21,839 bases of DNA from positions 1 through 21,839 of the forward strand of contig JBKEAC010000121.1 in NCBI GenBank assembly GCA_047971925.1. The letters are read 5' to 3'. The position numbers and the translations under genes were made by a program. How positions within the stretch are numbered: position 1 is the first letter of the stretch; the number at the start of each line of letters is the position of its first letter. Positions 6,848 through 13,270 of the stretch are shown here, piece by piece. Below the pieces are notes generated by a model. The model searched no databases and had not been told where the DNA came from. It saw only the letters and a program-made list of their open reading frames with translations. Origin of the DNA: JBKEDC01 sp047971925 (GTDB taxonomy: Bacteria; Bacteroidota; Bacteroidia; Bacteroidales; Prolixibacteraceae).

Positions 6848-6879
6848 CAAAAGTATTTATTATTTTTGTAAGAATTAAA
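6848..6879 (-). promoter_or_regulatory. Promoter for the DUF2461 gene, minus strand
   Basis: Read on the minus strand: TTTA (6879-6876), 20 nt, then TACTTTTG (6855-6848), which matches TAnnTTTG. The predicted start near 6841 is about 20 nt ahead of the ATG at 6821. It overlaps the ispD promoter on the other strand. Confidence 0.55.
6861..6868 (+). promoter_or_regulatory. -7 element for ispD
   Basis: TATTTTTG matches TAnnTTTG and lies 31 nt before the ispD ATG. The nearest TTTG (6833-6836) is 24 nt upstream, slightly long for a -33 partner. It sits within the spacer of the divergent DUF2461 promoter. Confidence 0.45.
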
Positions 6880-6899
6880 TTTTAGAAAGAATTAGGGAG

Positions 6900-7565
6900 A
6901 TGAAAAAGTTTGTTTTGATTGTAGCTGGAGGATCAGGCATTCGCATGGGAGGCGATGTTCCAAAACAATTTTTGGAGTTGCATGGCATTCCGATATTGAT
7001 GCGCACGATAGCGCGTTTTTATGCCTACGATGAGCATGTCGATGTAATTGTGGTATTGCCTGAAAGTCAGATGCTTTTTTGGGAACAGTTGTGTGAGCAA
7101 TATGGCTTTAAGCTACCTCACCGTTTAGCAAAGGGTGGTTCAAGTCGATTTCAATCGGTTCGCAATGGTTTGCAATTAATTTCAGAAGAAGGCTTAGTTT
7201 TCATTCATGATGGAGTTCGTCCGTTGGTTTCCTTGAGCACGATTAAGGCATGTGAAGATGGAGCATTGGCATTCGGAAATGCTTTGCCAGTGATATCATT
7301 AGTTGATTCAATTCGTGAGATTTCAAATGGCGCAAGCATACATCGAGAACGTTCGAATTATCGTTTAGTTCAAACCCCGCAAACGTTTAAAGTTTCGCTC
7401 ATTAAAGAGGCTTTTTTACAAGAAGAGTCGCCCTTTTTTACCGATGATGCCTCAGTACTAGAATCGGCTGGAAATCGGATTCACTGTGTTGAAGGAAACG
7501 ATGAAAACATAAAGATAACGACAAAAAAAGATTTGCAAATAGCATCGGTTTTATGGTTTGATTAG
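6900..7565 (+). CDS. ispD: 2-C-methyl-D-erythritol 4-phosphate cytidylyltransferase
   Basis: Joins CTP and 2-C-methyl-D-erythritol 4-phosphate to CDP-ME in the MEP isoprenoid pathway. At 221 residues it has the normal length. The nucleotide-binding loop VAGGSGIRMGGDVPKQF is at residues 8-24, GGSSRFQSVRNGL at 79-91, the metal-site segment HDGVRPLV at 103-110, QTPQTF at 158-163, and TDDASVLE with EGNDENIKIT at 181-207. Arg15 and Lys22, expected to bind the triphosphate, are present. It is the only MEP gene in the window and is divergent from the DUF2461 gene. The isoprenoid link to miaA (which uses DMAPP) is biochemical, not operonic. Confidence 0.96.
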   Translation: MKKFVLIVAGGSGIRMGGDVPKQFLELHGIPILMRTIARFYAYDEHVDVIVVLPESQMLFWEQLCEQYGFKLPHRLAKGGSSRFQSVRNGLQLISEEGLVFIHDGVRPLVSLSTIKACEDGALAFGNALPVISLVDSIREISNGASIHRERSNYRLVQTPQTFKVSLIKEAFLQEESPFFTDDASVLESAGNRIHCVEGNDENIKITTKKDLQIASVLWFD

Positions 7566-7660
7566 ATCGTTGGAGCTTGGGTTTATTTTTTGAGAAGAGT
7601 AAAGTTGATGAATATAGTGGTTCGCTTTTTGAGCGGGCAAATTATTAAAGTAATTATTTT

Positions 7661-8347
7661 ATGGCAAAGATAGTGGTATTGACAGGCGCAGGAGTGAGTG
7701 CGGAAAGTGGGTTGAAGACTTTTCGCGATATGGATGGTTTGTGGGAGAATTATGATGTGATGGATGTTTGCACACCCGAAGCATGGCATCGAAATGCAGC
7801 ACTTGTTAATTCGTTTTATAATGAGCGAAGAAAGCAACTTCAAGGAGCACTTCCGAATCGAGCACATGAGTTGTTGGCTGAATTAGAACGATTTCATGAA
7901 GTAGAAATAATAACCCAAAATGTTGACGATTTACATGAAAGAGCAGGAAGTAGTCGGGTGCTTCATTTGCATGGAGAGTTGAAAAAAGTACGAAGCACAG
8001 TCGATGCAAATTATGTGATCGATTTAGAAGGGTGGGAGCTAAAGATAGGCGATGTTTGTCCGAAGGGAGCACAATTGCGTCCACACATTGTTTGGTTTAA
8101 TGAGGCGGTTCCAGCTATGGAAGAAGCAATATCAAAGGTGGAGCAAGCAGATCTGTTGCTAATCATTGGGACATCGCTGAATGTTTATCCGGCAGCTAAT
8201 TTATTGCACTATGCTCCGCAGTTGTGTAGCGTGGTGGTGATAGACCCTCACCGTCCGCCTGTTTATCGCAAAGATGTTCAATTTATAGAAGAGAAGGCGA
8301 GTGTTGGTATGAGTTTTTTTATGGATAAGCTATCGGAACTGTTGTGA
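7661..8347 (+). CDS. cobB: Sirtuin, NAD-dependent protein deacylase (class III/SIRT5-like)
   Basis: Removes acyl groups from protein lysines using NAD+, releasing nicotinamide and O-acyl-ADP-ribose. The 228-residue protein is nearly all catalytic core. GAGVSAESG (9-17) and TFRD (20-23) form the NAD site, TQNVDDLHERAG is at 85-96, the catalytic His is His104 in HLHG, and GTSLNVYPAANL lies near the C terminus. Tyr53 and Arg56 in FYNERR match the YxxR pair that binds succinyl/malonyl groups in SIRT5 and E. coli CobB. Oddly, the zinc-binding four-cysteine knuckle is reduced to one Cys (Cys133) where the family usually has CxxC...CxxC. It lies 95 nt after ispD; only a weak promoter (TTG 7577-7579, TAAAGTTG 7600-7607) is seen between them. 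Confidence 0.93.
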   Translation: MAKIVVLTGAGVSAESGLKTFRDMDGLWENYDVMDVCTPEAWHRNAALVNSFYNERRKQLQGALPNRAHELLAELERFHEVEIITQNVDDLHERAGSSRVLHLHGELKKVRSTVDANYVIDLEGWELKIGDVCPKGAQLRPHIVWFNEAVPAMEEAISKVEQADLLLIIGTSLNVYPAANLLHYAPQLCSVVVIDPHRPPVYRKDVQFIEEKASVGMSFFMDKLSELL

Positions 8348-8420
8348 ATGATAGCATTGTTTATTTGTTAAAAAAGAGTTCATTTGATTGAAAAAAATGA
8401 GAAAGGGAGTGATTAATTAT

Positions 8421-8428
8421 TACTTTTG
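8421..8428 (+). promoter_or_regulatory. -7 element for the DUF1573 gene
   Basis: TACTTTTG matches TAnnTTTG, 26 nt before the ATG at 8455. No TTTG-like -33 is found at 20-nt spacing; TTG at 8388-8390 is 30 nt away. Confidence 0.5.
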
Positions 8429-8454
8429 CACTGAATATAAAAATTCTACACACA

Positions 8455-9537
8455 ATGAAGATAAATAAAAATATTTTAGCGACATTATTTGTAATGTTGT
8501 TTTCTGTTAGTGTTTTTGCGCAGCAGGCAGAACTAACATTTAGTGAAACGCAGCACAATTTTGGTGATATCACAGAGCAGGGAGGTCCAGTAACCTTCAC
8601 GTTTCATTTTAAGAATACGGGAAATTCGCCATTAATTTTGAATTCTGTGAATGCCTCATGTGGTTGCACAACTCCAGTTTGGACAAAAGCACCGGTAGCC
8701 CCTGGTCAGTCGGGAACTATTCAAGTGACATATAACCCGCAGAATCGTCCAGGAGCATTTAATAAATCGATAGCGATAAATTCGAATGCTAAAAATTCGC
8801 AAATGAGTTTGTTTATTTCTGGAAATGTGGCACAACGTCCGAAAACCTTAGAGGAGCAATATTCACGCGAGGTAGGAACTATTCGTTCGAAATCAAATTA
8901 CATTCGCTTAGGCGATGTGAAAAACACCGAAGTGAAAGAGGGAATTTTAGAAGTGGCAAACACAAGCGATAAACCCCAAAAAATAGAATTCCGAACACCT
9001 CCAAGTCATCTGTCGATAAGTATTAAGCCTGAGGTATTGCAACCTGGAGAAGAAGGAGTTGTAACGGTTCATTTTGATGGTCGTCAATATGCCAATTTTG
9101 GAGAAGTGATCAGTCGTTTATATTTGTTAGAAGATGGAGTGGCTAGTTATAAAAATTCATTTGGCATTTCAGCCAACTTAATTGAAGATTTTTCATCATT
9201 GACAGCAAAAGAATTGGCCGATGCACCCATCGTTAGCTTTAATACGTTGACGCATGATTTCGGCGATATTGGAGGAACAGATAAAGTATCTTATTCATTT
9301 CAATTAACCAACAAGGGTAAAACCAATTTGGTGATTCGAAAAATTAGCACTAGTTGTGGATGTACAGCTGTTAATCCGCAAACAAAAGTAATTGAACCAG
9401 GAAAAACAATTCCGTTGGAAGTGCAATTCGATCCCAAAGGAAAATCGGGAAGGCAAGCAAAAACAATTACCGTGGTAACCAATGCACCCGACGGACAATT
9501 GTCAACACTTCGAATCAATGCTGTAATTAAATCATAG
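8455..9537 (+). CDS. Secreted DUF1573 protein with three Ig-like repeats
   Basis: A 360-residue exported protein. A Sec signal peptide (residues 1-22, ending SVFAQ) is followed by three beta-sandwich-like units: about 26-125, 140-240 and 258-360. The first and third carry the DUF1573 hallmarks, an HNFGDI/HDFGDI segment and then SCGCT, with cysteine pairs Cys69/Cys71 and Cys301/Cys303. The middle unit has neither and seems to be a diverged copy. The alternating PGxxxxVxVxFDP strands are typical of Ig-like/ASH-type domains. The family is abundant in Bacteroidetes; its function is not established that I know of. Its own -7 element (8421-8428) and strong terminator (9575-9608) make it a single-gene unit. 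Confidence 0.88.
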   Translation: MKINKNILATLFVMLFSVSVFAQQAELTFSETQHNFGDITEQGGPVTFTFHFKNTGNSPLILNSVNASCGCTTPVWTKAPVAPGQSGTIQVTYNPQNRPGAFNKSIAINSNAKNSQMSLFISGNVAQRPKTLEEQYSREVGTIRSKSNYIRLGDVKNTEVKEGILEVANTSDKPQKIEFRTPPSHLSISIKPEVLQPGEEGVVTVHFDGRQYANFGEVISRLYLLEDGVASYKNSFGISANLIEDFSSLTAKELADAPIVSFNTLTHDFGDIGGTDKVSYSFQLTNKGKTNLVIRKISTSCGCTAVNPQTKVIEPGKTIPLEVQFDPKGKSGRQAKTITVVTNAPDGQLSTLRINAVIKS

Positions 9538-9574
9538 ACTTGCTCTTCAAAGTAATTGTGAAGAAAGAATATTT

Positions 9575-9608
9575 ATGCTCATTGTTTAAAAACGATGAGC
9601 ATTTTTCT
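9575..9608 (+). terminator. Intrinsic terminator after the DUF1573 gene
   Basis: ATGCTCAT (9575-9582) pairs with ATGAGCAT (9595-9602), with further partial pairing toward the loop, followed by TTTT and a T-rich tract. It lies 38 nt past the stop codon and overlaps the recF promoter. Confidence 0.85.
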
Positions 9609-9616
9609 TATTTTTG
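9585..9616 (+). promoter_or_regulatory. Promoter for recF-dciA, embedded in the upstream terminator
   Basis: TTTA (9585-9588), 20 nt, TATTTTTG (9609-9616). The -33-like element is in the loop of the DUF1573 terminator hairpin and the -7 element is in its T-tract. The predicted start near 9623 is about 10 nt ahead of the recF ATG. Confidence 0.5.
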
Positions 9617-9631
9617 ACGTAAAATAACAAG

Positions 9632-10756
9632 ATGCATCTACAGAAACTATCGTTAGTGAATTTCAAGAATATTGAAGATTTAGAAGTTCAGTTTTCGCCA
9701 AATTTGAATTGTTTTATTGGAGACAATGGAGCTGGGAAAACCAATTTGATGGATGCCATTTATTATTTATCATTTTGCAAGAGCTTTCTGAATAGTACTG
9801 ATGCGCTCAATGTGAATCATGCTGCTGATTTTTTCCTAATAAAGGGCGATTATCAAAATGCAGGAGGAGTTGAAAGTGTGCATTGCGGCATGAAGCAGGG
9901 GCAGAAAAAGAGCTTTAAGTGTAATAAGAAAGAATATCAACGCTTGGCAGACCACATCGGGAGGTTGCCTTTGATTGTAGTTACACCATCAGATCAAGAT
10001 TTGATTATCGGAGGAAGTGAAGAAAGGCGTAAATTTATCGATGCACTTATTTCGCAATACGATTCGGCTTATCTTGATGCACTCATGCGATATAATAAAG
10101 TGTTGCTTCAACGAAATAAATTACTGAAACAGTTTCATCAGGAACGCAGCTTTTCAAGCGACTCTTTAGAGGTTTGGGATGATCAGTTAGCTATTTATGG
10201 GCATAAGATTCATGCGAAGCGTTCAGAATATATTGAGCAGTTGAAACCGATCTTTCAGCATTATTACGAATTGATATCAGGAGGAAAAGAGGAAATCAAT
10301 TTGCAGTATAAATCGCAGTTAAGTAATGCTCAACTTAGCGATTTGTTACTTGACGCACGCGATAAAGACCGCATGCTGCAATATACATCAGTGGGAGTTC
10401 ATCGTGATGATGTTGAATTTGATTTAGGAGGATATTCTTTGAAGAAAATAGGCTCGCAAGGACAGAAGAAAACTTATTTGGTGGCAATTAAATTGGCACA
10501 GTTTGATTTTGTGAAGCAAATGTCGAGTATCACTCCTATAATTCTTTTAGACGATATCTTTGATAAGCTTGATTCGCGAAGAGTTGAGCAAATTGTGACT
10601 TTGGTGGCTCAGCAGCATTTTGGACAGGTATTTATCACCGACACAAACAGGGAAAATCTTGATGTTATTATTAGAAAATTAGAGGCCGATTACAAGATTT
10701 TTAAAGTAGACAGTGGTTGCATTCAAGAACTGGAAAATGAAGAGATCAAAAACTGA
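9632..10756 (+). CDS. recF: DNA replication and repair protein RecF
   Basis: An SMC-like ATPase that helps load RecA at gapped DNA and stalled forks. The 374-residue protein has normal length. The Walker A motif GDNGAGKT is at residues 30-37, the ABC-type signature GSQGQKKT at 274-281 and the Walker B LLDDIFDKLD at 305-314, followed by a D-loop. The first residues HLQKLSLVNFKNIE are typical. It starts about 10 nt after a predicted start site, and its last 20 nt overlap dciA, which suggests translational coupling. It is not beside dnaA or dnaN in this window. Confidence 0.96.
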   Translation: MHLQKLSLVNFKNIEDLEVQFSPNLNCFIGDNGAGKTNLMDAIYYLSFCKSFLNSTDALNVNHAADFFLIKGDYQNAGGVESVHCGMKQGQKKSFKCNKKEYQRLADHIGRLPLIVVTPSDQDLIIGGSEERRKFIDALISQYDSAYLDALMRYNKVLLQRNKLLKQFHQERSFSSDSLEVWDDQLAIYGHKIHAKRSEYIEQLKPIFQHYYELISGGKEEINLQYKSQLSNAQLSDLLLDARDKDRMLQYTSVGVHRDDVEFDLGGYSLKKIGSQGQKKTYLVAIKLAQFDFVKQMSSITPIILLDDIFDKLDSRRVEQIVTLVAQQHFGQVFITDTNRENLDVIIRKLEADYKIFKVDSGCIQELENEEIKN

Positions 10757-11030
10757 GCATATAAAGGATATTTTGCAAAAGCAGCGCATTGATGATGAGC
10801 TTGTCGATTTGAAGATGGCAGAGTTTACCATTGTGAAATCATGGGCAGACATCATGGGCAGTGTAATTGCCTCATACACGCAAGATGTTAGCATTAAAAA
10901 CGGAGTACTCTATTTAAAACTAAGCTCTCCATTGCTGAAAAACGAGATTATAATGATGCGAGAGCAAGTCATTTCGCATGTGAATTATCGAGCAGGAGGC
11001 GAACTCATTAATAAGATAGTTTTTCTTTAG
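10737..11030 (+). CDS. dciA: DciA family (DUF721) replicative helicase operator
   Basis: A 97-residue DUF721/DciA protein. DciA loads or operates the DnaB helicase in bacteria that lack DnaC or DnaI. Family features are the WADIMGSVIASYTQ segment (the W..i.G..ia..t signature), then NGVLYLKLSSPLLKNEI, MMREQVISHVN and a glycine preceding INKIVFL at the C terminus, the KH-like fold. The frame is open to a GTG at 10713, but the ATG at 10737 gives the standard protein with a basic start (MKRSKTEH). It overlaps the recF 3' end by 20 nt in another frame. The recF-dciA pairing fits a shared replication/repair unit. It is followed directly by a terminator at 11045-11077. Confidence 0.88.
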   Translation: MKRSKTEHIKDILQKQRIDDELVDLKMAEFTIVKSWADIMGSVIASYTQDVSIKNGVLYLKLSSPLLKNEIIMMREQVISHVNYRAGGELINKIVFL

Positions 11031-11044
11031 AGGTACACCATGGG

Positions 11045-11077
11045 GAGTGTTTAAATGAATTGCGAAACACTCTTTTT
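11045..11077 (+). terminator. Terminator for recF-dciA within the 3' end of the convergent gene
   Basis: GAGTGTTT (11045-11052) pairs with AAACACTC (11065-11072), 12-nt loop, followed by TTTTT (11073-11077). It begins 14 nt after the dciA stop. The right arm and T-run lie inside the last codons of the minus-strand methyltransferase gene, whose stop codon is at 11051-11053. Confidence 0.8.
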
Positions 11078-11644
11078 GCGATACTCGGTATATTCGTTGC
11101 CAAAGTAGGCGAGAAGATATTTCTCTTCAGCTTTGATGATGTATAGGTGAATGAGGAACACCATGATGAGAATAGCACCCAAAAAGAAATTGGGGTTTAG
11201 TAAAAAACACGCTAAAAAGAAAAAAATCAAACTAGCATACATCGGATTTCTACTCCATTGATAGATGCCACTTGTGCATAACGCATGAGCCCCTTTAGGA
11301 AGACCAACACGAGAGAAAATGCTTAATTCTGATTGAGCTGAAATTAGAATTAAATTACCGCCAAGTAGCATGACTAGAGCGAGAACCTTTTGAGAAAGAG
11401 GAACCGTATCTTGCATGGACAAAGGAATAGCAGTATAGATTTCCACATTGATTGCTGCAAGGGCTGTGACTAAAAACGAAGACGCAGTAATCAATTTAGT
11501 TATCCAAAATATATTCCTCGACTGAAGAGAAGAACTACCCCAAATGCTGAACCCAGCTCGCATGGTTTGGTAGCTAAAAAATAAAGCAGACACAATGGGA
11601 GCAAACGCAAGAATGATTAAGAAAATTTGTATCGATTCAGTCAT
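11051..11644 (-). CDS. Isoprenylcysteine/phospholipid methyltransferase family membrane protein
   Basis: A 197-residue integral membrane protein with about five hydrophobic helices. The second half carries the isoprenylcysteine-carboxyl-methyltransferase/PEMT-like signature: a GLPKGAHALCTSGIYQWSRNPMYASLI segment (about residues 114-140), with RNPMY the typical SAM-site sequence. The C-terminal AEEKYLLAYFGNEYTEYRKK (about 171-190) is also typical. Such enzymes methylate prenylated cysteine, phospholipids or small membrane substrates; the substrate here is unknown. The ATG is 1 nt after the nfeD stop codon, so the two genes are surely cotranscribed. The 3' end contains the plus-strand terminator of dciA. 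Confidence 0.85.
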   Translation of the reverse strand: MTESIQIFLIILAFAPIVSALFFSYQTMRAGFSIWGSSSLQSRNIFWITKLITASSFLVTALAAINVEIYTAIPLSMQDTVPLSQKVLALVMLLGGNLILISAQSELSIFSRVGLPKGAHALCTSGIYQWSRNPMYASLIFFFLACFLLNPNFFLGAILIMVFLIHLYIIKAEEKYLLAYFGNEYTEYRKKSVSQFI

Positions 11645-11645
11645 T

Positions 11646-13073
11646 TTAGTTGTTTTCTAACGAAGAGTTTTCATCATCAAAAAGTTCCACATAAAGTTGA
11701 GCTGCTTCTTGCTTGATGATTTTAACTTTCATTCCTTTTTCAATGAGACCAAAACTTGAAATTGCGTCGTAGTGCTTTCCATCAATACTAATTTTTCCTG
11801 AAGGTCGAAGCGTGCTTGTGCTGATTGCAATTTCACCAATTAAATTTTTACTTGAATTATCAACTCCCACATAACCTTCGTCAGCATGCTGAACCGTATG
11901 AAGAGCTAGTCGACTAAATGGTCCCTTTTGGCTTGTGAAGATTTTCATGGAAAGATAAATGCAGCCAATAGTGGCAAGGCTAATTGCTCCTAACACAATG
12001 CTTGTAGCTTTTGTTATATCAGAGGCTGGAACATCGTTGAAATTAAAGTCAACATTATAAATTAGACTGAGAATTAAAGATCCAACGGTGAGTGTAATGC
12101 CCGAAATTCCAGTTATGCCAAAACCGGGGACTACAAAAATCTCTAAAGCGATTAAAATTAATCCGGCAAGGAATAGCAATATTTCCCAATGCGCAGCCAA
12201 TCCTTCTAAATAGAGTGGAGCAAAATATGCCACAGCTGCCAGTAGAGCCACAATGATTGGAAAGCCTAGTCCGGGAGTTTGCATTTCATAATATATTCCG
12301 CCGATGATTGCCATGATAAGTATTCCAGAAACAAAAGGATTAATTAAAAATCCAATGATTTTTTCTATGAATGAGGGTTTGTATTCTTTGATTTGATAAT
12401 TCGTATAATTAAGTTTTTTGAGTAGTTCATTGATACTTTCGGCACTTCCTTCGCAGAATCCATGCTGCATGGCTTCAGAAGTTGTGAATGTTAAAATCTG
12501 AGTCGAATCAACGAGTCCTGATATAATCACACGCTCATCAACCATAGCTTCAGCCATGAGTGGATTTCGGTGCCAAACGATGCTAGAGTCACCATTTTCA
12601 ATCACCACATCATAACCATGAGATTCAGCTGTTGATCGCATTGTTGATCGCATGTATGACTGATACTTGTCGGGCATTTTTCCTCCCGATTGGTCAACCA
12701 CCGTTGCTGCACCAATACTAGCTCCTTTACGCATGTAAATGCTGTCGCAAGCAATTGAAATGAGTGCCCCTGCACTAGCCGCATTATTATCAATGAAGAC
12801 ATAGACAGGGATAGAGCTATTTAATATTTTTGTTCTAATGGAATCGGCACTTTCAACTAATCCGCCATAGGTGTTCATGTGAATAAGAATTAACTCGGCA
12901 TTTGTTTGCTCTGCTTCTTCGAATGCGTGTTGAGTATCTCGCCACACTTTAGGCGATATTTCTTCTTTGATGTTGAGCTGATATATAGTTGTTTCTTTTT
13001 GCTCATCTTCCTGAGCAAAGCAAATCGTGTGCAAGCTAATTAAGATGAGCAATAGATTTAAAGCATTTTTCAT
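11646..13073 (-). CDS. NfeD family protein with ClpP-class serine protease domain
   Basis: A 475-residue membrane protein of the long NfeD (NfeD1b) type. A signal peptide (residues 1-20) leads to a ClpP-class protease domain (about 28-215) with nucleophile Ser100 in NAASAGALIS and the likely general-base lysine at 132 or 136 in GGKMPDKYQ. MNTYGG (66-71) forms the oxyanion segment. Several transmembrane helices (about 235-370) and a C-terminal OB-fold NfeD domain (about 395-470) follow. Homologues cleave stomatin-like proteins and are usually paired with an SPFH gene. Here the next gene is a methyltransferase and no SPFH gene is in the window. A -7-like TACCTTTA lies at 13116-13109 on the minus strand, one mismatch from consensus. 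Confidence 0.92.
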   Translation of the reverse strand: MKNALNLLLILISLHTICFAQEDEQKETTIYQLNIKEEISPKVWRDTQHAFEEAEQTNAELILIHMNTYGGLVESADSIRTKILNSSIPVYVFIDNNAASAGALISIACDSIYMRKGASIGAATVVDQSGGKMPDKYQSYMRSTMRSTAESHGYDVVIENGDSSIVWHRNPLMAEAMVDERVIISGLVDSTQILTFTTSEAMQHGFCEGSAESINELLKKLNYTNYQIKEYKPSFIEKIIGFLINPFVSGILIMAIIGGIYYEMQTPGLGFPIIVALLAAVAYFAPLYLEGLAAHWEILLFLAGLILIALEIFVVPGFGITGISGITLTVGSLILSLIYNVDFNFNDVPASDITKATSIVLGAISLATIGCIYLSMKIFTSQKGPFSRLALHTVQHADEGYVGVDNSSKNLIGEIAISTSTLRPSGKISIDGKHYDAISSFGLIEKGMKVKIIKQEAAQLYVELFDDENSSLENN

Positions 13074-13215
13074 GAGAAATAATTAATGTGATATTCTATA
13101 TTATGCTGTAAAGGTAAAAAAATAATCTTTGAACGGAATAAAAGAATGGAATATTGCATAAAGATGTTTATCGAACATAGCATATAGAGCTGGAAAATTG
13201 AGTTAGTGCGGCGGT

Positions 13216-13247
13216 AAAAAAAATAGCGGCAATTTGCCGCTATTTTT
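13216..13247 (-). terminator. Intrinsic terminator after the phospho-sugar mutase gene
   Basis: On the minus strand AAAAATAGCGGC (13247-13236) pairs with GCCGCTATTTTT (13230-13219) around a 5-nt loop, followed by a run of T (the plus strand shows eight A at 13216-13223). It is 23 nt past the mutase stop codon, and separates it from nfeD. Confidence 0.93.
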
Positions 13248-13270
13248 AAATGTTTTGCTGTGATCGCTCA

